25,206 nucleotides of DNA from positions 1 through 25,206 of the forward strand of contig DATFLK010000045.1 in assembly GCA_035267815.1 (NCBI GenBank). Reading direction: 5' to 3'. This DNA comes from DATFLK01 sp035267815 (GTDB lineage: Bacteria > Pseudomonadota > Zetaproteobacteria > Mariprofundales > Mariprofundaceae). The translations under genes were made by a program, and so were the position numbers. Positions 1 to 7,789 of the stretch are shown here, piece by piece (position 1 is the first letter of the stretch; each line of letters begins with the position of its first letter). The notes under the pieces are model-generated. The model was not told the origin of the DNA and did not search any database. It saw only the letters and a list, made by a program, of their open reading frames with translations.

Positions 1-141
1 CAGCACCCGGATGAGGTGATGCAGGAGATTGAGGAGTGCAGAAGGGCGTATCCCGATCATCTGATCCGGTTGATCGGATACGACGACTACACCCAGTGCC
101 AGGGGCACAACTTCGTGGTCTATCGGCCAAGAGGCGTCTGA
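1..141 (+). CDS. cbbS: RuBisCO small subunit, form IA, C-terminal end (partial)
   Basis: An open frame runs from the window edge to a TGA at 139-141 and gives 46 residues of a protein whose start lies upstream. It contains EIEECRRAYP followed by IRLIGYDDYTQCQG and FVVYRP. This matches the C-terminal pattern of form I RuBisCO small subunits (EIEACRxAYP, then YDNYxQxxG, then FVVYR), as found in carboxysomal form IA enzymes. CbbS caps the L8S8 holoenzyme that is packaged in the carboxysome. The next genes are shell proteins, which supports a carboxysomal role. In many alpha-carboxysome operons csoS2 follows cbbS directly. Here csoS1 does, so the rest of the locus must be upstream or elsewhere. 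The call is based on the C-terminal third only. Confidence 0.85.
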   Translation, partial: QHPDEVMQEIEECRRAYPDHLIRLIGYDDYTQCQGHNFVVYRPRGV

Positions 142-257
142 TAGTAGGGCGAACATAAATATGACGGATGGCATATATGGATCCGATCCCGCTGTCATTG
201 CGAAGCGGCCAGTGAAATATGAAGCCAAACCCGTTTTTATATCAAAGGAGAACGGTC

Positions 258-563
258 ATGAGTAACGAGTATGGCATTGCTTTGGGAATGATTGAGACCA
301 GGGGTCTGGTGCCCGCCATCGAGGCGGCTGACGCTATGACGAAGGCGGCTGAGGTTCGCATGATCAGCCGTGACTTTGTGGGCGGAGGCTATGTGACGGT
401 GATGGTCCGTGGTGAGACCGGTGCGGTGAATGCAGCGGTTCGGGCCGGTGCGGACGCCTGTGAACGGGTCGGTGACGGTCTGGTAGCTGCCCACATTATT
501 GCCCGCCCGCATCGTGAGGTGGAGCAGGTGCTGGACGGCAACCTGGCCGGCACGAAATCGTAA
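258..563 (+). CDS. csoS1: Carboxysome shell hexamer protein CsoS1 (copy 1)
   Basis: A 101-residue single-domain BMC protein. It has the CsoS1 signature: IALGMIETRGLVPAIEAADAM near the N terminus, the pore-loop segment DFVGGGYVTVMVRG around residues 39-52, and GAVNAAVRAGADAC after it. CsoS1 hexamers tile the facets of the alpha-carboxysome, and the central pore is thought to pass bicarbonate and RuBP. The ATG at 258 is chosen because an AAAGGAG ribosome site sits 7 bases upstream (244-250) and because the reading matches copy 2. An in-frame ATG at 219 would add 13 residues not seen in the family. It is almost identical to the next gene, differing mainly around residues 31-36 and at the extreme C terminus (AGTKS here). 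Confidence 0.95.
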   Translation: MSNEYGIALGMIETRGLVPAIEAADAMTKAAEVRMISRDFVGGGYVTVMVRGETGAVNAAVRAGADACERVGDGLVAAHIIARPHREVEQVLDGNLAGTKS

Positions 564-589
564 GATTTTTTAGATAAAGGAGAGTTGTC

Positions 590-889
590 ATGAGTAACCA
601 GTATGGCATTGCTTTGGGAATGATTGAGACCAGGGGTCTGGTGCCCGCCATCGAGGCGGCTGACGCCATGACGAAGGCATCGGAGGTCGGACTGATCAGC
701 CGTGACTTTGTGGGTGGAGGCTATGTGACGGTGATGGTTCGTGGTGAGACCGGTGCGGTGAATGCAGCGGTTCGGGCCGGTGCGGACGCCTGTGAAAGGG
801 TCGGTGACGGCTTGGTAGCTGCCCACATTATTGCCCGCCCGCATCGTGAGGTGGAGCAGGTGTTGGACGGCAATCTGAACCAGGATTAA
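590..889 (+). CDS. csoS1: Carboxysome shell hexamer protein CsoS1 (copy 2)
   Basis: A 99-residue BMC-domain protein, nearly identical to the preceding gene at both protein and DNA level. It carries the same pore segment (DFVGGGYVTV) and the same IIARPHREVEQVLDGNL tail. It starts 26 bases after copy 1 ends, with an AAAGGAG ribosome site, and even the leader bases resemble those of copy 1. Differences include Gln for Glu at residue 4 and ASEVGL in place of AAEVRM at residues 31-36. Multiple CsoS1 paralogues in tandem are normal for alpha-carboxysome operons. The high DNA identity points to recent duplication or gene conversion. A divergent third paralogue or csoS1D is not present in the window. 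Confidence 0.95.
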   Translation: MSNQYGIALGMIETRGLVPAIEAADAMTKASEVGLISRDFVGGGYVTVMVRGETGAVNAAVRAGADACERVGDGLVAAHIIARPHREVEQVLDGNLNQD

Positions 890-932
890 TCATTGACAAG
901 AAATCTTCTGTAGGCTGGATAAGGAGCGAATG

Positions 933-1448
933 ATGCGCTATGAACCAAGAATGCCGGGCAGTGTGATGGCTGGAGTAGGTCAATACTCAAGACATTTTGT
1001 GCAACCTGGATTGCGCACTGATGCGCGTATTCTTGGTTATCTTGGCCGTGCCATTAGCTATGAGTTTTCCTCCGCTCAGGAGTATCTGGCTCAGGCTGCC
1101 CTGGCGCAATCTCGTCACGAGACGGAATTTGCGAGAGGGTTTGTGGAGTTGGCCAATGAAGAGTTTAGCCACGTTGCACTGCTCACGGAACGGCTGGTTC
1201 TTCAGGGAGCACTGCCTGCTCAGTCGGTGTTGCATTCGACAACGCTTTCGACCGGTCTTGGCGAGGCGTTGAACATCTGTGAGACCCAAGAGAGAGAGCT
1301 GGTCGAGCTGTATACCGAAGCCAAGATATACTGCACCAACATGGGAGCAGAAGAGGATGCCGCTCTTTTCGCAAAGCTTGAGGAAGAGGAGGCAACCCAA
1401 CTGCAACGCATTGGGCAATGGCGATCGCATCTGCCGAGAGGTGTGTAA
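933..1448 (+). CDS. Carboxysome-operon ferritin-like (bacterioferritin-type) protein
   Basis: A protein of about 171 residues predicted to be mostly alpha-helical with a ferritin-like four-helix pattern. Candidate metal-binding carboxylates and a histidine lie in SYEFSSAQEY (about residues 42-51), ELANEEFSH (about 72-80), ETQERELVE (about 117-125) and KLEEEEATQ (about 148-156). A ferritin-like gene is a common resident of alpha-carboxysome operons downstream of csoS1. Its role there is not settled, and iron storage or redox protection is the usual suggestion. Two ATGs overlap in frame (930 and 933). The AAGGAG at 921-926 is better spaced for 933. It lies 43 bases after csoS1 copy 2 and 26 bases before acRAF, consistent with one operon. 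Confidence 0.85.
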   Translation: MRYEPRMPGSVMAGVGQYSRHFVQPGLRTDARILGYLGRAISYEFSSAQEYLAQAALAQSRHETEFARGFVELANEEFSHVALLTERLVLQGALPAQSVLHSTTLSTGLGEALNICETQERELVELYTEAKIYCTNMGAEEDAALFAKLEEEEATQLQRIGQWRSHLPRGV

Positions 1449-1474
1449 CTGAGCTCGGACCATAAGGAGTCGAT

Positions 1475-1741
1475 ATGAATCCAAGATGGAAAGAACGTCA
1501 AAACCCACACAGCCTGGAAGCGAAGTTTTTATTCCAGGATTACGAAACGCTGCGCGTTTTTCTCGACAGGGCGGCGGACTCTTCAGAGAAGCTTGAGGTG
1601 CATCCGAATATCAGTTTCGGCAGGGATTACGCTTCCGTTCTTATATATCCTGTGAACGATGCGCTTGAAGATGCCGAATACAGCTTGGCCGAATCTCTCG
1701 ATCGGTTCTACGAAGAAAGCGATGGTCGGTTAGAGGAGTGA
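1475..1741 (+). CDS. acRAF: Alpha-carboxysome RuBisCO assembly factor acRAF (pterin dehydratase-like)
   Basis: An 88-residue protein of the pterin-4a-carbinolamine-dehydratase-like fold family. It shows the pattern expected for the carboxysomal member: KFLFQDYETLRVFLDRAAD, then HPNISFGRDYASVLIYP, then an acidic C-terminal helix. Established work on this family identifies the carboxysome-linked PCD-like protein as a chaperone for form IA RuBisCO assembly rather than an active dehydratase. The start at 1475 has an AAGGAG site just upstream. The stop overlaps the ribosome-site zone of the next gene, so the two are probably translationally coupled. Position after the csoS1 and ferritin-like genes matches many alpha-carboxysome loci. 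Confidence 0.88.
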   Translation: MNPRWKERQNPHSLEAKFLFQDYETLRVFLDRAADSSEKLEVHPNISFGRDYASVLIYPVNDALEDAEYSLAESLDRFYEESDGRLEE

Positions 1742-1744
1742 CCC

Positions 1745-1990
1745 ATGAGTTCAAACAGTACGAGCGATAACGAGAAAAAGAATCCAACGGCTCAGGGCCA
1801 AACCAAGGCCCCTGTTCAAAAGAGCCAGTCAGCCTCTACAGCCGCTAAAACAGTGGCCAAAAAGGCTCGGAATACAAATCCAAAACCCCAGGCGAAGCCC
1901 GGCAAACCGGCCCCTGTCGAATCGTCCAAACCGGATTCGCGAAAGTCAGCCAACCCAGGTTTTGCACGCCGTAGGGTGTGGCCAGACTGA
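1745..1990 (+). CDS. Small disordered basic protein, McdB-like candidate
   Basis: An 81-residue protein rich in Lys, Pro, Ser, Thr, Ala and Gln, with no hydrophobic core visible and clearly low complexity from end to end. The only aromatic residues are one Phe and one Trp near the C terminus, in FARRRVWPD. Alpha-carboxysome positioning proteins of the McdB type are described as small and intrinsically disordered, with an invariant Trp near the C terminus, and their genes lie close to acRAF. The size, composition, Trp and position fit McdB. No ParA-type McdA gene is next to it or anywhere else in this window. GAGGAG at 1733-1738 supports the ATG, 3 bases after the acRAF stop. The identification is an inference from context and composition, not from a conserved domain. 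Confidence 0.55.
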   Translation: MSSNSTSDNEKKNPTAQGQTKAPVQKSQSASTAAKTVAKKARNTNPKPQAKPGKPAPVESSKPDSRKSANPGFARRRVWPD

Positions 1991-2014
1991 ACCTCTCCTA
2001 GTTACCAGCTGCAG

Positions 2015-2043
2015 CCCAGCAGGATTCTCCTGCTGGGTTTGTT
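2015..2043 (+). terminator. Intrinsic terminator of the carboxysome operon
   Basis: A perfect 10-bp stem (CCCAGCAGGA with TCCTGCTGGG, 2015-2024 and 2028-2037) closes a 3-base loop and is followed by TTTGTTGT. It lies 25 bases after the last gene of the carboxysome operon and separates it from the dab operon. Confidence 0.88.
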
Positions 2044-2045
2044 GT

Positions 2046-2242
2046 ATATGGGGCTCCTGACGCCAGTCTCATAACGACTAACACATAGATAATCACACAT
2101 ACATATCAGTTAAGAATCCAATTTCTATTATGAGATCATGTCCATAGCATGAAAGCAGAAAGAGTGCCCTCCATGTGCTTTTTACAGCTTGGGATTCGTC
2201 GGAGGAACGAAAGGTGTAAATCAAAAGAAAGGTAAAATAAAT
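2046..2242 (+). promoter_or_regulatory. Leader of the first dab operon with LysR-type candidate site
   Basis: This AT-rich stretch of about 200 bases between the terminator and dabB holds no gene. It contains CATAGATAAT at 2084-2093 and, 44 bases further on, TTAT-N12-ATAG at 2128-2147, just after ATTTCT at 2121-2126. The leader of the second dab operon has the same elements with the same 44-base spacing (8192 and 8236). TTAT-N12-ATAR has the interrupted-dyad form usual for LysR-type regulator sites, and a LysR-type gene follows the second operon. The exact promoter boxes are not clear. A weak inverted repeat AAAGCA/TGCTTT (2152-2157 and 2176-2181) followed by T residues lies in the leader. 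Confidence 0.5.
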
Positions 2243-3922
2243 ATGTCAAAACTGATTATTGTCATACCTTTGTTACCTGTTCTGTCTGCCATTTTCATCC
2301 AGCTGACAGCCGCCAAATTAGAGCGACGCGCAGCTTGGGTAAGTGCCATGGCAACCGGCCTGACCTTTGCGCTCACATTGGTCGTGCTGGCACTCGAAGC
2401 GAGCGGTGTGAGCCTACAGACAATGTGTCTGACTCATGCATGGGGTGAACTGCTCAGCGATCCGTTGAGCGCGATTATGGGCACGCTGATTGCCGGAATC
2501 AGTCTGATTGTGCATCTGTATTCGGTGCGCTACATGGTCGAGGAGACGGGTTATGCGCGTTTCTTTGTCCTGCTGGATCTGATGACGGCATCCCTGCTGG
2601 TGCTGGTTGCCGCCGCCGATCTCATCACCATGCTGATTGCTTGGCATATTATCGGCGTACTGCTCTATTTCCTGCTCGGGCACGACACACGGAGTCAGAG
2701 CAGTTTCCGTTATGCGTTCTGGACCTTCATCACCTACCGCCTCGGCGATATTGCGCTGGTGATGGCCGCAGCACTGTTGTATCACGCATACGGTACATGG
2801 TCGCTGGCGGATATATTCGCCCATATCCATGCTGACCCCGACAAGAGGGGCCTTCTCGGTTTCTCTGTCGTTGCAGAGACGGCGGCTTTTCTGGCAATTG
2901 CCGCTTTTGCCCGATCGGCACAATTCCTGTTGCATAACTGGTTGCCCTATACGATGGATGGGCCGACACCTGTGTCTGCGCTCATGCATGCTGGTATCGT
3001 GAATGCCGGCGGTTTTTTGGTAAACCGATTTGCACCGGTATTTGTGTATTCGGGTGATGTGTTGCACGGACTGTTCATCGTGGGCCTGTTCACTGCGGTG
3101 ATCGGTTCGGTACTAATGCTGGCGCAGAACGACATCAAGAAATCACTGGGCTATTCCACTATGGGTCAGATGGGATTCATGATCATGGAGTGCGGTGTGG
3201 GTGCGTTCTCACTGGCGGTTTATCACCTGATCGCACATGGCCTTTTCAAGGGCACACTGTTTCTCGGTTCGGGGAGTGTGATCGGGGAAGCACGCCTTGA
3301 TGATGGCGTGCCCAAGGATGATCTGTACACCTTCGTGGTGGAGCGCAGGACGGCAAAACGTCGTCCCCCATGGTTGATGATGGCGGCGATGACATTGACG
3401 ATTCCGGCGCTTGTTCTGGTACTGGCGCACTGGTTGGTCTCGCCCGCGTTCTATCAAGAGCAGGGCGCAGTCATTCTGCTGTTCTTTGGCTGGGTGACGG
3501 GTACGCAGCTGCTATTTGCGACATTCCGCATGCGCACCGAGCGAGCCGCTCACCTGTTTACGATTGTGTTGGCTTCATTCACGGTCATCGTGATCGGCTA
3601 TACCCTGATCAGCCATGTTTTCGAGCTGTTCATGTACCCTGATCCGGCTTTCCGTGAACTGATCCATCGTGCATCGAACATCAATTTCGTCTGGTTCGAT
3701 ATCCTGATAGCCCTGACGACGATCATCATTGTGTTCGGATGGCTGAGCACCCATTACGCCGAACGCGGCGGCAAACGCGGTCCGCAGAAACCGCGACCAG
3801 TGTGGCTGAGTTTTTATGCGCTTATCTCGCGTGAATTCTATCTGGCCGATATCTATGCCTGGTTCACACGTATGGTATTACGGCTTGCGGCCAACCTGAA
3901 TGTCTGGTTCAGGTGGGTGTGA
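2243..3922 (+). CDS. dabB: DabB-type proton-conducting membrane subunit (first DAB system)
   Basis: A polytopic membrane protein of about 559 residues in the NuoL/Mrp antiporter family. The family core is clear near residues 225-260 (LHNWLPYTMDGPTPVSALMHAGIVNAGG) and in DIKKSLGYSTMGQMGFM. In DAB systems DabB pairs with the zinc protein DabA, and the complex uses proton flux to drive one-way hydration of CO2 to bicarbonate in the cytosol. ATG 2243 is preferred because GAAAGG at 2227-2232 precedes it and MSKLIIVIPLLPVLSAIF opens directly into the first membrane helix. A TTG at 2189 would add a non-hydrophobic extension. The next gene starts one base after the stop, so the operon is tightly packed. 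Confidence 0.9.
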   Translation: MSKLIIVIPLLPVLSAIFIQLTAAKLERRAAWVSAMATGLTFALTLVVLALEASGVSLQTMCLTHAWGELLSDPLSAIMGTLIAGISLIVHLYSVRYMVEETGYARFFVLLDLMTASLLVLVAAADLITMLIAWHIIGVLLYFLLGHDTRSQSSFRYAFWTFITYRLGDIALVMAAALLYHAYGTWSLADIFAHIHADPDKRGLLGFSVVAETAAFLAIAAFARSAQFLLHNWLPYTMDGPTPVSALMHAGIVNAGGFLVNRFAPVFVYSGDVLHGLFIVGLFTAVIGSVLMLAQNDIKKSLGYSTMGQMGFMIMECGVGAFSLAVYHLIAHGLFKGTLFLGSGSVIGEARLDDGVPKDDLYTFVVERRTAKRRPPWLMMAAMTLTIPALVLVLAHWLVSPAFYQEQGAVILLFFGWVTGTQLLFATFRMRTERAAHLFTIVLASFTVIVIGYTLISHVFELFMYPDPAFRELIHRASNINFVWFDILIALTTIIIVFGWLSTHYAERGGKRGPQKPRPVWLSFYALISREFYLADIYAWFTRMVLRLAANLNVWFRWV

Positions 3923-3923
3923 T

Positions 3924-4676
3924 ATGTTGAGCCTTACGCTCATCCTTGCCGCAATTTTTCTACCGCTGTTTCCATTCAGTATGCTGTTCAACCTGCTGTA
4001 TGCGCGTGTCAGAAACCCTTGGCTGCGCAGCGTAATTCTTCTGGTGTGGCCGTTGATCGGCCTGACAGTTACTAGGACATTTTCCAGTATCCCGGACTGG
4101 TTGCCGGTCTGGGCAGTACTGACGTCGGCGCTGTATGCCCTGCGTGCCCTGGGGCTGCGAGAAGTGGGTCTGTGGACCGGCTTTATGGCGACATCGTCCT
4201 GGGCTCTTCTCTGGGTGCTGGAGAACGATGGTTTGAGCGCCGTACAGTTGGAACTGTTTGCCGTTGGTATCAGCGTGCCGTTGGCACTGATGGCCGTACT
4301 GACGGGCGGACTCGAAAAACGCTACGGTGCGGCGTACCTCGGTCTGTATGGTGGCCTAGCACAAACGATTCCACGCTTTGCCGGTGTCCTTGTCATGGTC
4401 GTGCTCGCCGTGATCGCGACACCGCTGTTCCCGACATTCTTCGCCATGCTGTCGATCATCATCAAGGCGATTCCCGTGATGCCCTACTTGGCGATGGGCG
4501 TGGGGCTCGTCTGGATGTTGTGGAGCTGGGCTGGTGCAAAGCTGTTACAGGGACTGATCGTCGGTCCAAAACAGGCTGCAGTGGTGGATTTGGGCATGGC
4601 GAACATGTGGGCGTATGTTGCCATTCTCGTTGCACTGGTGATGGGCGGGGTGTGCTGGTTGGGGGTGATGCTATGA
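3924..4676 (+). CDS. NuoM-like partial membrane subunit in the dab operon
   Basis: A membrane protein of about 250 residues with roughly seven hydrophobic segments. The stretch around residues 143-176 (GLAQTIPRFAG, then VVLAVIATPLFPTFF) resembles the C-terminal half of NuoM/MrpD-type subunits, where GLA-x-x-MPR is followed by a Gly/Pro-rich helix. The protein is about half the length of a full NuoM, and the N-terminal channel half is replaced by unrelated hydrophobic sequence. It sits between dabB and dabA: its start follows the dabB stop by one base, and its stop overlaps the dabA start (ATGA). That makes it a likely third subunit of this DAB complex, which the minimal two-subunit DAB lacks. 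A start at 3900 inside dabB is possible but less likely. Confidence 0.65.
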   Translation: MLSLTLILAAIFLPLFPFSMLFNLLYARVRNPWLRSVILLVWPLIGLTVTRTFSSIPDWLPVWAVLTSALYALRALGLREVGLWTGFMATSSWALLWVLENDGLSAVQLELFAVGISVPLALMAVLTGGLEKRYGAAYLGLYGGLAQTIPRFAGVLVMVVLAVIATPLFPTFFAMLSIIIKAIPVMPYLAMGVGLVWMLWSWAGAKLLQGLIVGPKQAAVVDLGMANMWAYVAILVALVMGGVCWLGVML

Positions 4677-7600
4677 GCGTGACCTTGGGCCAGCGATTAA
4701 AGATTCGAAGCATGATCTATGTGGCTGCCGAACCCGTGCCGTATTTCTGGCCCATGCGTTCCTTTATCCATCACAATCCACTGCATGGGCTCGAAAAAAT
4801 GCCGTTTGACGCGGCGGTCAAGAAAGGTGCGAGCCTGTTCCACGGGAAGGTCTTCCTGCCGCGTTCCGAGTACCAGGACTATCTACGCGAGGGTCAAGTG
4901 GATGTCTCCCGTCTGGAGTACGAAATAGGACGCTTCCTTGCGGATCGATCGGCCGTTGCAGATCTCGATATGCGGCAACTGCTGATGACGCTGCTGACGA
5001 AAACTGAATCGCCCGTCATGCTTCCAACGTTGCTGGCAACAGCGGCCGACGTGCAGGCATCATTGCAAGGCAAGACCGTTCATGACGAATCGGACCGGTC
5101 AAAAGAGATCATCACGGCACGACTGCGTCAGTCGCTGCTTCAGCAACGCACCGTCTACGAATCAGTGGACGTGTTGTACGGTACAGACATCGGGACCAGC
5201 CTGGATGAGTTGGTCATTAAAAGCTGTCTGGACTTCTTTGATGAAGGCCAGTCGGTCTGGCGTATGCCCAATCGCGAACAGGGCTTCTTTCGGGCATGGC
5301 GCGAAGTGGCAAAACGTAACATTCGTTTCTCCCTGCGCGGCCTGCATATCCAAAAAATCCTGGCAGATCATGAGACGCCAGAAGATGTCATCCACCATGT
5401 GATGACGACGCTGCAGGTGCCGGAAGAGCAGTGGATCGGCTTTTTTACTCGGGAGATTGCGAGGCTGCATGGATGGGCCGGTTTTATTCGCTGGCGCGCC
5501 AATGCCAAACACTACTATTGGACGCAGCGTTTCCCGGCAGACTTGGTGGACTATATGGCGGTACGCCTGACGCTCGCGCTTGCGCTGTTGGGCAAACACG
5601 AACACCGCTCCATGGCGAATACGGCCGAATCGATTCGTGAATTGATCGAAACGCGTCCACACGAGGCGTACCTGCGTCACCAGCTTTATGGTGGCACGGT
5701 CATGCCTGCCATGGCGCACCGGATCGAGACAGCGCTGCAGCGAAACCACGACGGCAATCTCGACAGGGTCTTTCAGTCTTACGTTAAACAGAAACGTGCC
5801 GACGAGGCACGTCGTCAGGGCGATGCGCTGCAAGACATGCTGGCCCAAGCCAGCATGGCAGACAGGCTTGCCGGATTGCCGGCCGCTGAATTTGAACGCT
5901 TACTGGATACCCTGCGTGCCTTCGAACAACAGGAAGGCATGTGCTGGTTGCGGGCCATGGAGTCCCATGCAACGAATCATCTGCTGCAGGGCGTCAACGT
6001 GGTCCCCCCCGGTCTGCGCGACAAGCGTCCATTTGCACAGGCCCTGTTCTGTATCGATACACGCTCCGAACGTATTCGGCGCCAACTGGAGTCCATTGGC
6101 GATTATCAAACCTTTGGTACGGCAGGTTTCTTTGGCGTCCCTGTCAGCTTCATGGAGCTGGGCAAGGGCAGTGAGACGCATCTATGCCCGGTACTGCTGA
6201 CGCCGAAGAACGTGGTGCTGGAAACGTCCGTGAACGGCGAAGGGGCGCACGCATTGGGTGCTTTGGAAAAAGGGTTACATGCACTCAAGGACTCGGTGTT
6301 GACGCCATTCGTCACGGTCGAAGCCATCGGTTTGTTATTCGGGTTCGATATGGTGGGCAAGACCGTGGTGCCGCGCCGTTATCATCAGTGGCGCAAATAC
6401 CTCGACAAGAAGAAACCGGCCACACGACTGCTTCTCGATAAGCTGACACGTGAACAGGCGGACTCCATTGTACGCGCGGTGCAGCGTGCGATGATCGTGA
6501 AGGCGATGGAGCTGGAGCTGGGTCAGGAAACCGAAACCCTGACCGACGAACTGATTCGTGACCTGCGTGAATCGGCCTTGGGACATGATGAAAGTTATCG
6601 CCGCCATGCCGGGTCGCTCGGTATCAGTGAGACCGATCTGGAACAGTTTATCGAACGTTTGCGCAAGGACTATCGTATTAATCTCGCCTTTGCGCAGATG
6701 CAACTGGAGCGTCTAGGACGGATCGGTTTCACGCTGGATGAGCAGGTTCACTTCGTTTCAACGGCGTTAAAATCCATTGGCCTGACCAAAGACTATTCGC
6801 GCTTCATTCTGCTGGTCGGTCATGGCAGTCAGTCTGACAATAACCCGTATGAATCCGCACTCGATTGCGGTGCGTGCGGCGGCAACCACGGCCTCTCCAG
6901 TGCAAGGGTACTTGCCCAGATGGCAAACAAGCCGGAAGTGCGTAAGCGGCTTCATGAACTGGGCTTCAATATTCCGGATGATTCGTGGTTCGTTCCGGCC
7001 CTGCATAACACCACCACGGATGAGATTGCGATATCCGATGTGGACCTGCTGCCACCGACACACCTGGTCTATCTGGATCGACTCAAGAAGGGCCTGACTG
7101 CGGCGGCCCGACTGTGTTCCCAGGAACGCCTGCCGACACTGTATCCTGCGCAGGAACAACAGGAACCCGCGGTGGCGGAGCGTATGATGCAACGCAATGC
7201 CGTCGACTGGTCGCAGGTGCGTCCGGAGTGGGGGCTGTCAGGCAATGCCTATTTTATTATCGGCAACCGCGAATTGACCAAACAGATGCCGTTATACGGT
7301 CGCGCCTTCCTGCACTCCTATGATTACCATCTGGATAAGAAGCACCGCCTTCTGGAAAATATCCTGACCGGTCCGCTCGTCGTCGGTCAGTGGATTAACA
7401 TGGAGCACTATTTTTCCACGGTGGATAATGAGCGATTCGGTAGCGGCAGCAAGGTATACCATAACGTTGCCGGACGTTTTGGTGTCATGACCGGCAACAT
7501 CAGCGATCTGCGAACCGGTCTGCCAGCACAAACCGTTCTCGGAAACGGCAAACCCTATCATCAGCCTTTGCGTCTGATTACGGTCATTGAAGCACCGTTT

Positions 7601-7789
7601 GAACATGCGGTTCAGGCGATCGATGCGGTCGTTTCCGTGAAGACCCTCGTTCGCAATGGCTGGATACGTATGTTGATCATCGATCCGGAGACCAGAACAG
7701 TATATACGTACGAAGATGGAGACTGGCATAAACAGCCCTGTGCTTTTGAATCAGCTTCGGGGTATTCAAAGGAGTCCTACGCGTCATGA
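4673..7789 (+). CDS. dabA: DabA, long form (DUF2309 zinc protein, first DAB system)
   Basis: A protein of about 1038 residues of the DUF2309/UPF0753 family, the soluble carbonic-anhydrase-like subunit of DAB. The four expected zinc-site residues are present: Cys460 and Asp462 in FCIDTRSERIRRQLE, His717 in LVGHGSQSDNNP, and Cys732 in ALDCGACGGNHG. The His-Cys spacing of 15 equals that in the short paralogue at 9903. The N-terminal FWPMRSFIHHNPLHGLE is also typical. ATG 4673 overlaps the preceding stop, and the following PII-like gene overlaps its stop (ATGA), so the four genes look translationally coupled. The protein is about 220 residues longer than the second DabA, mainly before the first zinc motif and between the two motifs. 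Confidence 0.93.
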   Translation: MSVTLGQRLKIRSMIYVAAEPVPYFWPMRSFIHHNPLHGLEKMPFDAAVKKGASLFHGKVFLPRSEYQDYLREGQVDVSRLEYEIGRFLADRSAVADLDMRQLLMTLLTKTESPVMLPTLLATAADVQASLQGKTVHDESDRSKEIITARLRQSLLQQRTVYESVDVLYGTDIGTSLDELVIKSCLDFFDEGQSVWRMPNREQGFFRAWREVAKRNIRFSLRGLHIQKILADHETPEDVIHHVMTTLQVPEEQWIGFFTREIARLHGWAGFIRWRANAKHYYWTQRFPADLVDYMAVRLTLALALLGKHEHRSMANTAESIRELIETRPHEAYLRHQLYGGTVMPAMAHRIETALQRNHDGNLDRVFQSYVKQKRADEARRQGDALQDMLAQASMADRLAGLPAAEFERLLDTLRAFEQQEGMCWLRAMESHATNHLLQGVNVVPPGLRDKRPFAQALFCIDTRSERIRRQLESIGDYQTFGTAGFFGVPVSFMELGKGSETHLCPVLLTPKNVVLETSVNGEGAHALGALEKGLHALKDSVLTPFVTVEAIGLLFGFDMVGKTVVPRRYHQWRKYLDKKKPATRLLLDKLTREQADSIVRAVQRAMIVKAMELELGQETETLTDELIRDLRESALGHDESYRRHAGSLGISETDLEQFIERLRKDYRINLAFAQMQLERLGRIGFTLDEQVHFVSTALKSIGLTKDYSRFILLVGHGSQSDNNPYESALDCGACGGNHGLSSARVLAQMANKPEVRKRLHELGFNIPDDSWFVPALHNTTTDEIAISDVDLLPPTHLVYLDRLKKGLTAAARLCSQERLPTLYPAQEQQEPAVAERMMQRNAVDWSQVRPEWGLSGNAYFIIGNRELTKQMPLYGRAFLHSYDYHLDKKHRLLENILTGPLVVGQWINMEHYFSTVDNERFGSGSKVYHNVAGRFGVMTGNISDLRTGLPAQTVLGNGKPYHQPLRLITVIEAPFEHAVQAIDAVVSVKTLVRNGWIRMLIIDPETRTVYTYEDGDWHKQPCAFESASGYSKESYAS

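Noticed and set aside
389..844. Minus-strand frame of 151 codons across both csoS1 genes
   Set aside because: It repeats itself because the csoS1 copies repeat, and is purely antisense to them.
2152..2183. AAAGCA/TGCTTT inverted repeat followed by T residues as an attenuator
   Set aside because: The stem is only 6 bp with an 18-base loop, too weak to call, so it is mentioned only in the leader entry.
4172..4672. N-terminal extension of 167 residues on the long DabA frame
   Set aside because: It runs inside the NuoM-like gene in another frame, has low-complexity Arg/Gly-rich sequence unlike DabA, and a coupled ATG at 4673 gives the family N terminus.
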